DNA from: CBDDLJ01 sp965230635
GTDB taxonomy: Bacteria; Pseudomonadota; Gammaproteobacteria; UBA1113
Assembly (NCBI GenBank): GCA_965230635.1
Contig: CBDDLJ010000019.1
Span: 1 to 64,000, forward strand
Length of the DNA: 64,000 nt
Reading direction: 5' to 3'
Both the position numbers and the translations under genes were made by a program. Below the pieces are notes generated by a model. The model was not told where the DNA came from. It ran no database searches and saw only the letters and a list, made by a program, of their open reading frames with translations. This document shows, piece after piece, positions 42,996 through 51,528 of this stretch; position 1 is the first letter of the stretch, and each line of letters opens with the position of its first letter.

Positions 42996-43158
42996 TATAG
43001 CAGTTTTCAATATTAATAAGCCATTATAAGCCAGTATAACGCGTGCTTGCGCGGTTTCAACAGTGAGGTTTACTTACTGTAAATAAGCTTTTGAAGACCA
43101 AAGCAAGCGCGTGTTAGCGGAAGTTTATAATGGCTTATTAATATTGAAAACTGCTATA
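42996..43158. mobile_element. Palindromic MITE, subfamily B, copy 3
   Basis: A 163 bp element with perfect ends TATAGCAGTTTTCAATATTA and TAATATTGAAAACTGCTATA and arms through TAAGCCATTATAA. The core is the inverse of that at 23035-23196. It begins 15 bp after the lipoprotein stop and ends 40 bp before the convergent DUF4124 stop, so it could act as a terminator-like hairpin. Confidence 0.9.
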
Positions 43159-43197
43159 AGGTACACCATATAACACCAATAATGTCACATGAGTGTA

Positions 43198-43680
43198 TTA
43201 CGGCTGATTTGTCACTGAACTACAAAACATATCAATGTTATGTTGAGTGGTAGCAATCTGCTGTTGGCGTTCATCTTCAGACAAATAATGGTATTCACCT
43301 TCGGGACTAACGGTATAAACACGTCGGCCTTTTTCTTTCAGTAGAGCTAAATTATTTCGATAGCGTTGACAAGCCTTATTCAGCTGTTCCTGGTAATCTT
43401 CGTGAACAAGTGCTTGTGCTTTTTGTTGTTTTGTTGCTGTTGTTTCTTTCTGATCTGCCTCTGCTCTAGCATTGGCTTGTCGTTGTTGTTTTTCTTGTAT
43501 TGCACTGAGTGCAGGCGCTGGGTCAAGCGTGATTTTTTCTGCATTGTTGCTAACGGGGTTATTACTATAGTAAACATTACCGTCAGCATCACGCGATTTA
43601 TAAATTTCAGCGTAAGTATTTGATAAAACAAACACACTAAAGATGAGCGAGATAGTGAATTTTACATACCTACTGCCCAT
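43198..43680 (-). CDS. DUF4124 domain envelope protein
   Basis: A 160-residue exported protein. The signal peptide is FTISLIFSVFVLSNTYA. The mature N-terminus EIYKSRDADGNVYYSNNP is the DUF4124 signature (.YKW.D..G...YS..P), which is found in many gammaproteobacterial periplasmic proteins of unknown role. A Gln/Ala-rich coiled region (about 55-105) is followed by a conserved tail with Cys residues (ACQRYRNNLALLKEKGRRVY, VSPEGEYHYLSEDERQQQI). It begins 11 bases within the BON-domain gene, so the two form an operon. Confidence 0.85.
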   Translation of the reverse strand: MGSRYVKFTISLIFSVFVLSNTYAEIYKSRDADGNVYYSNNPVSNNAEKITLDPAPALSAIQEKQQRQANARAEADQKETTATKQQKAQALVHEDYQEQLNKACQRYRNNLALLKEKGRRVYTVSPEGEYHYLSEDERQQQIATTQHNIDMFCSSVTNQP

Positions 43681-44041
43681 AAGGCGATATGACCTCTAAT
43701 TTGTTGTGAATGCCAGCAACACCACGTGTATTGGCAGCAATACTTTCTACTATTTGTACAATATTCGCCGAATAAACGCTGCCTGATAACGTCACTATTT
43801 GATTATAAGTCGCAATTTTTACTGTCAACGTATTAACATTGGCGGTTGCTTGTAAACTTTTATTTATTTCTGCGCTAATTGCTGTATCTATAGCGATTTG
43901 CTTAGCACTGCGGGGATCATTGTGCACATAGTAACCTAAAGCACCTCCGGCAACTACTGCAGCAGCAGCAATCTCGCCACCAGTGCAAGCTGAGACAGAC
44001 AGGGATAGTAGCAAAATGCTTAAAATTTTAACTGATTGCAT
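43670..44041 (-). CDS. BON-domain lipoprotein
   Basis: A 123-residue outer-membrane or periplasmic lipoprotein with signal peptide and lipobox (SLSVSAC), a small glycine/alanine stretch (AAAAVVAGGALGYYV), and one BON domain at about 48-118 (DTAISAEINKSLQATANV, VNTLTVKIATYNQIVTLSGS, IVESIAANTRGVAGIHNKLE). BON domains bind phospholipid and appear in OsmY/DolP-type envelope proteins. Its 3' end overlaps the start of the DUF4124 gene. It is separated from nrdB by a hairpin terminator. Confidence 0.85.
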   Translation of the reverse strand: MQSVKILSILLLSLSVSACTGGEIAAAAVVAGGALGYYVHNDPRSAKQIAIDTAISAEINKSLQATANVNTLTVKIATYNQIVTLSGSVYSANIVQIVESIAANTRGVAGIHNKLEVISPYGQ

Positions 44042-44092
44042 AATGATTAAATAAAATGGTATAAGTTTATCTTATATTATCGTCAGCAGGCG

Positions 44093-44123
44093 AAAAAACT
44101 GGATTATAAATAATCCAGTTTTT
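44093..44123 (-). terminator. Rho-independent terminator of nrdAB
   Basis: AACTGGATTA and TAATCCAGTT form a stem of about 13 bp with flanking A and T runs (AAAAAACTGG ... CCAGTTTTT), about 15 bp beyond the nrdB stop. The symmetry would allow termination in both directions, but only nrdB runs into it. Confidence 0.8.
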
Positions 44124-44138
44124 GTCTAATTTCTTGCT

Positions 44139-45308
44139 TTAGAATTCATCCTCATCATCATCTTCATCATCCCAGCTCAATGTACCACCGGTTTGATATT
44201 CTGTGACCCGGGTTTCGAAGAAGTTCTTTTCTTTTTTCAAGTCCATCATTTCACTCATCCAGGGGAATGGATTTTCAGCGCCAGGGTATTGCTCGGGCAG
44301 TCCGATTTGTGCACAGCGGCGGTTGGCAATAAACTCCAAGTAATCTTTAAACATCGCAGCATTCATGCCTAGAATGCCGTTTGGCATTGTGTCTTTTGCG
44401 TAACGGATTTCATAATCAACGCCTTCGCGGATTAATTTAATCATTTCTTGTTGAAATGATTCGGTCCATAGACTTGGGTTTTCTATTTTAATTTGGTTAA
44501 TAACATCGATGCCGAAATTCATGTGCATAGACTCATCGCGCAGAATATATTGAAATTGCTCCGATGTGCCAGTCATTTTATTGCGTCTTCCCATCGATAG
44601 GATTTGTGTAAAGCCAACGTAGAAGAAAATACCTTCGAAGACAACGTAGAAAGCGATCAAGTCACGCAGTAAACGTTGGTTCGCTTCCGGTGTCCCGGTT
44701 TTGAATGATGGGTCACCTAAACTTTGTGTGAAAGGTAAAGCCCATGCCGCTTTTTCTGCAACGGAAGGAATTTCGCGGTACATGTTAAATACAGCCGCTT
44801 CATCTAAGCCTAAACTCTCAATAATGTATTGATAGGAGTGGGTATGTAATGCTTCTTCATACGCTTGTCGTAATAAATATTGGCGACATTCAGGGTTAGT
44901 GATGTGGCGGTAGACGGCAAGCACTAAATTATTTGCAACCAGAGAGTCGGCGGTTGAGAAAAAGCCAAGGTTGCGCTCAATAATACGGCGTTCATCGTCA
45001 GTTAAACCATCAGGTGAATTCCATAAAGCAATATCTGCAGACATGTTAATTTCATTCGGCATCCAATGGTTGGCATTGGCATCTAAGTATTTTTTCCAAG
45101 CCCACTCATATTTAAAAGGAACTAATTGATTTAAGTCAGCACGACAGTTAATGATTTGCTTATCATCAACCTCTACCCGCCTAGCACCCATTTTTAACGA
45201 TTCCAATCCCGTGTTACCTTGGCTTTCTTGGTTCGTATCTGCCGCATGGTGAAGCGATTTTTCTAGGGTATTGCTGTGTGCTGTCTCATTCCACTGTAAT
45301 TCACTCAT
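44139..45308 (-). CDS. nrdB: Ribonucleoside-diphosphate reductase class I, beta subunit
   Basis: Houses the diferric-tyrosyl radical cofactor needed by NrdA to make deoxyribonucleotides. The start at ATG 45308 is chosen because GGAGTAGG precedes it; the frame is open to 45389. The resulting 389 residues are typical of Pseudomonas/Legionella-type NrdB. Metal-ligand motifs are visible: IIERNLGFFSTADSLVANN, YEEALHTHSYQYI (E, H) and DESMHMNFGIDV (E, H). The radical Tyr lies between the H-S-Y-like segment. C-terminal YQTGGTLSWDDE is the NrdA-binding tail. It lies just downstream of nrdA in the same operon, and is followed by a terminator hairpin. Confidence 0.95.
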   Translation of the reverse strand: MSELQWNETAHSNTLEKSLHHAADTNQESQGNTGLESLKMGARRVEVDDKQIINCRADLNQLVPFKYEWAWKKYLDANANHWMPNEINMSADIALWNSPDGLTDDERRIIERNLGFFSTADSLVANNLVLAVYRHITNPECRQYLLRQAYEEALHTHSYQYIIESLGLDEAAVFNMYREIPSVAEKAAWALPFTQSLGDPSFKTGTPEANQRLLRDLIAFYVVFEGIFFYVGFTQILSMGRRNKMTGTSEQFQYILRDESMHMNFGIDVINQIKIENPSLWTESFQQEMIKLIREGVDYEIRYAKDTMPNGILGMNAAMFKDYLEFIANRRCAQIGLPEQYPGAENPFPWMSEMMDLKKEKNFFETRVTEYQTGGTLSWDDEDDDEDEF

Positions 45309-45357
45309 TGTCCTACTCCTTCCATCATAATCATTACTTATTTCCTGTTGTTGCAAT

Positions 45358-47394
45358 TTACTGACATGCCTCGCATTCGGGATCATCAATTGAACATGCT
45401 TTAACAGGATTACCCATTTTTACTGCATTTAATGAATCATCTTGTACCGTTGATTTTTCTGCGCTGGTAGCGCCTAAACTACGCAAATAATAGGTAGTTT
45501 TCAAGCCTTTAGTCCAGGCAAGACGATACAATCGATCCAGCTTTTTCCCAGACGGTTTTGCCATATAAAGGTTTAATGATTGTGCTTGATCTAACCATTT
45601 TTGGCGGCGTGATGCTGCATCAATTAACCAGCGTGGATCAATTTCAAAGGCAGTTGCATAACGGCTTTTTATTTCTTTAGGGATACGATCAATATGTTGT
45701 ACACCACCATTATAATATTTCAAGTCGTTCACCATGACTTCATCCCATAATGATAGCGCTTTTAAATCAGCAACTAAATAAGGGTTTACTACGGTGAATT
45801 CACCGGATAAGTTGGATTTAACATATAAATTTTGATAAGTAGGCTCAATCGATTGCGTGACGCCGACAATATTTGAAATAGTCGCTGTTGGTGCAATCGC
45901 CATGATGTTTGAGTTTCGTATGCCATGGGCTTTGACTTGCTGTTTTAAATTATCCCAGTCACATGTTCTTGTGCGATCAACTTCAAAATACTGAGAACCG
46001 CGTGCTTCTTCTAATAGGTTCAGCGAGTCAATTGGCAATATGCCTTGATCCCACAGTGAATCTTTGTAAGTACTGTAGGTGCCACGTTCTTTAGCTAATT
46101 CGCAGGAGGCTTGAATAGCGTGGTAACTAATTAATTCCATTGAGCGATCGGCAAATTCGACGGCAGCATCGGATGTATAATTAATGCCCAATTTGTATAA
46201 GGCATCTTGGAATCCCATCATCCCTAATCCAATCGGGCGATGTTTCAAGTTAGCATTCTTAGCTTGTGGTACAGAATAGTAATTGATATCGATAACGTTG
46301 TCTAACATACGCACAGCTGTTTTGATCGTGCGTGCTAATTTTTCTTTATCCAAGCCGGACTTATTAACATGGGCAGGCAAATTGATGCTGCCAAGGTTAC
46401 AAACAGCAATTTCGTCTTTGGACGTGTTTAATGTAATTTCTGTGCATAAATTAGAACTATGCACGGTACCAATGTGTTGTTGTGGTGAACGTAAGTTGCA
46501 AGGATCTTTAAAAGTGATCCAAGGATGGCCTGTTTCAAATAATAAGCCCAACATTTTTCGCCATAAACTCATAGCAGAAATCGTTTTAGTGTTTTTAATG
46601 TCACCTTTGCGCGCTTTTTCTTCATAAGCTAGATAGGCTTTCTCAAAAGCTTTACCGTATATATCATGTAAGTCAGGTGTATCGTTAGGAGAAAATAGTG
46701 TCCACTCTTTGTCTTCAAAGACGCGTTTCATGAATAAGTCGGGGATCCAGTTAGCGGTATTCATATCATGTGTTCGGCGGCGTTCGTCACCGGTGTTCTT
46801 ACGCAATTCTAAAAACGATTCGATATCTTTATGGAATGTTTCTAAATAACCACAGCCGGCACCTTTGCGTTTACCGCCTTGATTGACAGCGACCAGTGTT
46901 GCGTTGGCAACAACCATGAAGGGAATAGGGCCTTGTGATAAGCCATTAGTGCCTTGAATGTGTGATCCGGATGCACGTACCGGCGTCCAATCATTACCTA
47001 GTCCTCCAGCAAATTTTGACAGTAAGGCATTGTCTTTTATGGCACCGAAGATACCATCTAAATCATCAGAAATAGTAGAAAGATAGCAGCTTGATAATTG
47101 TGGGCGAATAGTGCCTGAATTAAAAAGCGTTGGTGTTGCTGTCATATAGTCAAAGGATGAAATTAAATTATAAAATTCAATAGCCCGCTCTTCTTTATTC
47201 TTCTCTTTAATTGCAAGTCCCATGGCGATACGCATAAAGAAAGCTTGTGGTAATTCATAGCGGGTTTTCTCATAATGAATAAAGTAGCGATCATAAAGTG
47301 TTTGTAAGCCTAAGTAGGTAAATTGTAAATCACGTTTAGCATCTAGTGCGATAGACAGTTTATCTAAATCAAATTCTTGTAAAAACAGGATCAA
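45358..47394 (-). CDS. nrdA: Ribonucleoside-diphosphate reductase alpha subunit, catalytic part after an apparent frameshift
   Basis: This open frame carries the catalytic barrel of NrdA: TPTLFNSGT with QLSSCYLSTI (redox Cys), FAGGLGNDWTPVRASGS, NLCTEITL, SAMSLWRKMLGLLFETGHPWITFKD, MAIAPTATISNIVGVTQSIEP, and a C-terminal CSIDDPECEACQ redox pair. The ATG at 47394 is not a real start; the reading continues from the N-terminal frame (47369-48214) after a slip in a run of five T (47380-47384). With four T the coding would read DPVLQEFDLDKL, as in related NrdA proteins. The combined product would be about 950 residues. Because the rest is intact and the gene is essential, a sequencing error in the homopolymer or a programmed shift are both possible. 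Confidence 0.85.
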   Translation of the reverse strand: MILFLQEFDLDKLSIALDAKRDLQFTYLGLQTLYDRYFIHYEKTRYELPQAFFMRIAMGLAIKEKNKEERAIEFYNLISSFDYMTATPTLFNSGTIRPQLSSCYLSTISDDLDGIFGAIKDNALLSKFAGGLGNDWTPVRASGSHIQGTNGLSQGPIPFMVVANATLVAVNQGGKRKGAGCGYLETFHKDIESFLELRKNTGDERRRTHDMNTANWIPDLFMKRVFEDKEWTLFSPNDTPDLHDIYGKAFEKAYLAYEEKARKGDIKNTKTISAMSLWRKMLGLLFETGHPWITFKDPCNLRSPQQHIGTVHSSNLCTEITLNTSKDEIAVCNLGSINLPAHVNKSGLDKEKLARTIKTAVRMLDNVIDINYYSVPQAKNANLKHRPIGLGMMGFQDALYKLGINYTSDAAVEFADRSMELISYHAIQASCELAKERGTYSTYKDSLWDQGILPIDSLNLLEEARGSQYFEVDRTRTCDWDNLKQQVKAHGIRNSNIMAIAPTATISNIVGVTQSIEPTYQNLYVKSNLSGEFTVVNPYLVADLKALSLWDEVMVNDLKYYNGGVQHIDRIPKEIKSRYATAFEIDPRWLIDAASRRQKWLDQAQSLNLYMAKPSGKKLDRLYRLAWTKGLKTTYYLRSLGATSAEKSTVQDDSLNAVKMGNPVKACSIDDPECEACQ

Positions 47395-48214
47395 GGCGAT
47401 TTAGTTCAATCCCTTTTTTAATGTAGTGCTTAAAGTAGGATGGGTATGTCGTTGTCATGTCAGCTGGGGTATTACATCTTTCCAATGCTAAGAAATCAAA
47501 GGCTTCATTGCGCAAGTCGTTAAGTAATAAACGAGAGGTCACAAACGAATAGTTAGGCTCTATCTCAATTAATGTTCGTGCGGATAAGATAAGTGCACCG
47601 TTAACATCTTTACTGGTGACCCCATCGTATAAATTGCGTTGGACATCATTGATAATTTTGTCAGCAGTAACATCTTCCAACCCAGCACAGGCTTCATTGA
47701 CAGTAAAACTAAGACTGTCCATATCCAATGGTACGCGCGAACCATCACCTAAAGTGATATGTAATACATCTTTTTCTGTCTGAGCGGTTGTTTTTTTTGA
47801 ATCGCGAGCTTTTCGATGTTCTTCACGGTAGAGCACATAGGCACGTGCAATTTTTTGCTCACCGGCACGCATAAGTAATAATTCAACTTGATCTTGGATA
47901 TCTTCAATATGGATAGTGCCGCCATTAGGCATTCGGCGTTTAAAAGTAGCGGTAATTTGCTCTGTCAATTGCTTTACTTTTTCATGAATGCTATTGGATG
48001 CAGGCGCATTAGAACCTTCTTGAGCTAAGAAGGCTTTTGTCATAGCGATGGCAATTTTATTGTCGTCATACGGTGCAATTTTGTTATTACGTCGTATCAC
48101 ACGCAATTGCCCTGGTGCAATGGCGCTGAGTTCTTGTGGTAAATCTATTCCTCTTTCTGTAGTGATATTATTTTCTGAGATAATAAAACTACTGTGTTCT
48201 TTTGCAGTGCTCAT
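47369..48214 (-). CDS. nrdA: Ribonucleoside-diphosphate reductase alpha subunit, N-terminal part (ATP-cone)
   Basis: The start at ATG 48214 has GGAG eight bases upstream; a TTG at 48220 is less likely. It encodes an ATP-cone allosteric domain at about 35-140 (LRVIRRNNKIAPYDDNKIAI, AMTKAFLAQEG, IHIEDIQDQVELLLMRAG, ARAYVLYREEHR) and the first part of the NrdA core, ending in NRLDPVFTRI then TGA at 47369. The last five residues are out of frame with the family: the continuation is in the next frame. The ATP cone senses ATP/dATP and controls overall activity. A pair of NrdR-box-like sites precedes the gene by about 120-165 bp. A second stretch (VTSKDVNGALILSARTLIEI) matches the NrdA linker before the catalytic barrel. 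Confidence 0.85.
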   Translation of the reverse strand: MSTAKEHSSFIISENNITTERGIDLPQELSAIAPGQLRVIRRNNKIAPYDDNKIAIAMTKAFLAQEGSNAPASNSIHEKVKQLTEQITATFKRRMPNGGTIHIEDIQDQVELLLMRAGEQKIARAYVLYREEHRKARDSKKTTAQTEKDVLHITLGDGSRVPLDMDSLSFTVNEACAGLEDVTADKIINDVQRNLYDGVTSKDVNGALILSARTLIEIEPNYSFVTSRLLLNDLRNEAFDFLALERCNTPADMTTTYPSYFKHYIKKGIELNRLDPVFTRI

Positions 48215-48334
48215 TGACAAACTCCATAGGCTTTTTAAAAATCATGTTATCGCGTTAGTAAAACTCTTTTTTTACAGAAATAACTACTTACTAGACCACC
48301 CTTTTGTATAATTGTGGCACAATCTGGACAAAAC

Positions 48335-48382
48335 CACAAGATATAGTTGTTGTTTTGACCAGAAAACACAAGATATCATGTT
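48335..48382 (-). promoter_or_regulatory. Paired NrdR-box-like operators upstream of nrdA
   Basis: CACAAGATATAGTTGT (48335-48350) and CACAAGATATCATGTT (48367-48382) share ten bases (CACAAGATAT) and start exactly 32 bp apart, about three helical turns. NrdR boxes, the operators of the Zn-finger/ATP-cone repressor of RNR genes, are typically paired with whole-turn spacing and have an AGATAT core. They lie 121-168 bp before the nrdA ATG. The rest of 48215-48548 shows no gene. Confidence 0.6.
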
Positions 48383-48548
48383 TTATTAGCAGGGACAAGG
48401 GGATAATTTTGTGGATAATGTGGGTATAAGTACGACGAATAAAATAATAGCTGTAAGAACAATGAATTAGCTAATTACGTTATGCATATAAAAAAAGTTA
48501 TGCATTTTTGCCCGGTGTGTATTTGTCAGTAAATTAGCCAATTTTATG

Positions 48549-49709
48549 TTAAAAATCAAGTGCCTGTATTAAATCTGCACGCAAGTCATCAATATGTTCT
48601 ATTCCAACTGATAGACGAATTAAGCCATCACTAATGCCAATCTGCTGACGGATTTCTGTAGGGACAGAGGCATGTGTCATAATCGCAGGGTGTTCAATCA
48701 AACTTTCAACGCCGCCTAGGCTTTCAGCTAAGGTGAATAATTGGCATTTTTCTAAAAAAGTCTTAGCAGCTGTTAAGCCATCTTTTAGTACAATGCTAAT
48801 GATACCGCCGAATGCTGACATTTGCTGTTTAGCTAATGCATGTTGTGGATGACTTGTTAAGCCAGGATAAATGACTTTTTCCACTTTCGGGTGCGTTGTT
48901 AACCATTCAGCTAGGCAAAGTGCACTTTCACAATGACGATCCATGCGTAGTGCAAGGGTTTTTAATCCGCGCAGTACCAGGTAACTGTCAAAAGGACCTG
49001 CAATGCTACCAATTGAGTTTTGCAAAAAGCCAAGTTGCTGGCGTAATTCATCATTATTGCCGACAACAACCACACCACTGACGACATCAGAGTGGCCACT
49101 TAAGTATTTTGTTGCAGAATGAACAACAATATCACAGCCCAACGTTAATGGGCGTTGTAGTATAGGGGAGGCGAAGGTATTGTCTGCAACAGTGAGTATA
49201 TTATGTTTTTTTGCAATTGCGACAATGACGGCGATATCAGCCAATTTTAATAATGGGTTGGTCGGTGTTTCTAACCAAATCATAGCGGTGTTTTTCTGGA
49301 TGGCTTGTTCAATTTGTTGACTATCTGTCATATCAACAAAAGTGCATTGTAAAGCACTGGAAACTTTACGCACTTTATCGAATAAGCGAAATGTGCCACC
49401 ATACAGATCATCTGATGCGATAATGTGACTACCGTGTTCAAGTAATTCCAATACCGTTGCAATGGCGGCCATGCCCGAAGCGAAGGCGAATCCAGCACTA
49501 CCACTTTCTAAATTAGCGATACAACGTTCATAGGCATAGCGTGTCGGATTATGTGAGCGAGAATATTCAAACCCTTGATGGATGCCTGGACTTTGTTGTG
49601 CGTATGTTGAGCTTGTGTAAATAGGAGGCATAACAGCACCGGTACTGGCATCAAGTTGTTGGCCGCCGTGAATAACGCGTGTATTGATATGTTGATTATC
49701 CTCTGACAC
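48549..49709 (-). CDS. Trans-sulfuration PLP enzyme (cystathionine gamma-synthase/lyase family)
   Basis: A 386-residue Cys/Met metabolism PLP-dependent enzyme (MetB/MetC/CTH family). GTG 49709 is the start, with AAAGGAG seven bases upstream. Motifs: YTSSTYAQQSPG near the N-terminus, EYSRSHNPTRYAYE (substrate Tyr/Arg), ASGMAAIATVLELL, LETPTNPLLKL, VADNTFASPILQRPL, and the PLP Lys in HSATKYLSGHSDVV. Sequence alone cannot separate cystathionine gamma-synthase (metB) from cystathionine gamma-lyase; the length and GGQQLDASTGAVMPPI lead-in fit either. It stands alone on the minus strand between nrdA and the thioesterase. Confidence 0.85.
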   Translation of the reverse strand: MSEDNQHINTRVIHGGQQLDASTGAVMPPIYTSSTYAQQSPGIHQGFEYSRSHNPTRYAYERCIANLESGSAGFAFASGMAAIATVLELLEHGSHIIASDDLYGGTFRLFDKVRKVSSALQCTFVDMTDSQQIEQAIQKNTAMIWLETPTNPLLKLADIAVIVAIAKKHNILTVADNTFASPILQRPLTLGCDIVVHSATKYLSGHSDVVSGVVVVGNNDELRQQLGFLQNSIGSIAGPFDSYLVLRGLKTLALRMDRHCESALCLAEWLTTHPKVEKVIYPGLTSHPQHALAKQQMSAFGGIISIVLKDGLTAAKTFLEKCQLFTLAESLGGVESLIEHPAIMTHASVPTEIRQQIGISDGLIRLSVGIEHIDDLRADLIQALDF

Positions 49710-49784
49710 CTATATCTCCTTTAACTGTATATAATAGTCAGGCAACAAATGATAACACATCTGTATAATAGCTGGAAATTTGAG

Positions 49785-50174
49785 TTAACGCTTTACCGGT
49801 ACTGGCCTACCATTACCATCTAAGGCGACAAAAGTGAAAAGACCTTCCGTGACTTTTTCTGGATTGGAATTTGTCCGAGAAACTGCCCATGCTTGAACAT
49901 TAATTTGCATAGAGGTACATCCTATTTTGACTAATTCAGCATAACAGCAGACAATATTTCCTACTTTGACTGGACGAATAAATGACATTTTATCGATAGC
50001 GGCGGTAATAACGCGTCTTTGACTGAGCTGACTGGCAAAAGTGGCGCCTCCCAAGTCCATTTGTGAGACTAACCAACCACCAAAGATATCACCATGTGGG
50101 TTGGTGTCTTTAGGCATTGCAATTGTACGGGTGACTAGTTCGCTATTTGGCGGTGGCTTGTCTGGTTGAGTCAT
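49785..50174 (-). CDS. Acyl-CoA thioesterase (YciA-like hotdog protein)
   Basis: A 129-residue single hotdog-domain thioesterase that hydrolyses acyl-CoAs. The motif NPHGDIFGGWLVSQMDLGGA, with the catalytic Asp in QMDLGG, is the YciA/acyl-CoA thioesterase signature, followed by SFIRPVKVGNIVCCYAEL and a C-terminal FTFVALDGNGRPVPV. Its ATG (50172-50174) overlaps the TGA of the upstream aminotransferase (50171-50173) as ATGA, so the two are translationally coupled. The pairing with an argD-like gene does not point to a specific pathway. Confidence 0.88.
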   Translation of the reverse strand: MTQPDKPPPNSELVTRTIAMPKDTNPHGDIFGGWLVSQMDLGGATFASQLSQRRVITAAIDKMSFIRPVKVGNIVCCYAELVKIGCTSMQINVQAWAVSRTNSNPEKVTEGLFTFVALDGNGRPVPVKR

Positions 50175-51349
50175 CGTTTTTGTCCAAATTCATTAATACA
50201 AGAAATAATACGATTCGCCAAATTTTCGACTTCACTGTCTTGTAAAATATAAGGTGGAAGTAGGCGAATAACCTTTTCAGAAGTCAGTGTGAATAGTACT
50301 TTATGTTTTAAGCCAAGCTGTAAAATATCAGGGCAAGGGATAGTCAACTCTATGCCTATCATTAATCCCTTGCCACGAATATCTTCAACAATAGGATGGT
50401 GACTTAAGTGTTCTTGAAACGTTTGCAATAAGTACTTGCCAATTACTTCAATGCGTTCAATTAAATGCGTATCTTGTAACGTATGAATAACAGTTGAGCC
50501 GACTTTGCTTGCTAGCGGGTTACCACCAAAAGTGGAGCCATGGCTGCCTGGTGTGAATAAGTCAGCTGTTTTTTTACCCATAAGACAAGCGGCAATCGGA
50601 AAACCATTGCCTAATGCTTTAGCTGTAGTGACAATATCGGGTAATAGTCCAGAGTTGTGTTGGTAAGCATAAAAGCGGCCGGTGCGACCTACGCCGGTTT
50701 GTACTTCATCCAATACGAGTAACCAATTGTTTTTTTGGCATAGTTGGTGGACTTCACGTAAATAATTAGCATCAGGAACAATAACGCCTCCTTCGCCTTG
50801 TATTGGTTCTAAAAATAAGGCAACAATATTGGGGTTGTTAGATAAATGTTTTAATGCAGCAACATTGTTATAGGGTGCCCGTAAATATCCATGAACCAAC
50901 GGTTCATAACCTGCTTGTATTTTTCGATTGCCAGACGCACTGATCATGGATAAGGTGCGCCCGTGAAAAGCTTTTTCTGTAACAATAATTTGCGGATCAT
51001 CAATACCTTTTTGGTGGCCATATAAACGACATAATTTTATTGCAGCTTCATTCGCTTCTGCGCCTGAATTGCAAAAGAATACGCGGCTTAAGCCGGAGAT
51101 TTGGTGCAATAATGCTGCTAGCTCTTCTTGTTCTTCTAGGTGAAAATAATTGGCAACATGAACAAGCTTCGCAGCTTGCTGTTGGATAACGTGTGTGATG
51201 CGCGGATGACAATGACCTAGGCCACATACAGCAATTCCTCCAAATCCATCCAAATATTTATTTCCTTCTTTGTCCCATAACCAAGCCCCTTTGCCATGAG
51301 TGATAGTAATAGGTAATCGTTTATAGGTATTTGCTAGAAAATTGGTCAT
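50171..51349 (-). CDS. argD: Class III aminotransferase, acetylornithine transaminase-like
   Basis: A 392-residue PLP-dependent class III aminotransferase. Motifs: GFGGIAVCGLGHCHP near the N-terminus, FCNSGAEANEAAIKLCRLYG (PLP phosphate site), FHGRTLSMISASG, EPIQGEGGV, LVLDEVQTGVGRTGRFYAYQ (Asp to PLP), and the PLP Lys in TTAKALGNGFPIAACL. The best match in memory is ArgD, which transfers the amino group of N-acetylornithine to 2-oxoglutarate, and also succinyldiaminopimelate in lysine synthesis. In an organism with reduced arginine synthesis the lysine/DAP role may matter more. Other omega-aminotransferases remain possible. Confidence 0.82.
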   Translation of the reverse strand: MTNFLANTYKRLPITITHGKGAWLWDKEGNKYLDGFGGIAVCGLGHCHPRITHVIQQQAAKLVHVANYFHLEEQEELAALLHQISGLSRVFFCNSGAEANEAAIKLCRLYGHQKGIDDPQIIVTEKAFHGRTLSMISASGNRKIQAGYEPLVHGYLRAPYNNVAALKHLSNNPNIVALFLEPIQGEGGVIVPDANYLREVHQLCQKNNWLLVLDEVQTGVGRTGRFYAYQHNSGLLPDIVTTAKALGNGFPIAACLMGKKTADLFTPGSHGSTFGGNPLASKVGSTVIHTLQDTHLIERIEVIGKYLLQTFQEHLSHHPIVEDIRGKGLMIGIELTIPCPDILQLGLKHKVLFTLTSEKVIRLLPPYILQDSEVENLANRIISCINEFGQKR

Positions 51350-51528
51350 AATTAGGTTATTGCTCTTAAATATATTTTTGTGAATACCGCATTAAAGCGG
51401 TAACTAACTATTTAGCATTAAGTATAGCTCGCTTAGACTAAAAAGAAGTGAAAATATTTTGACAGATTGCGCATAATTCGATATTGTCTCTAGTTATTGT
51501 GGCTGAATTTAGGGAGGAAAACAAAATA

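Noticed and set aside
43366..43637. Open frames on both strands overlapping the DUF4124 gene
   Set aside because: They are shadows of the low-complexity Gln/Lys-rich coding region.
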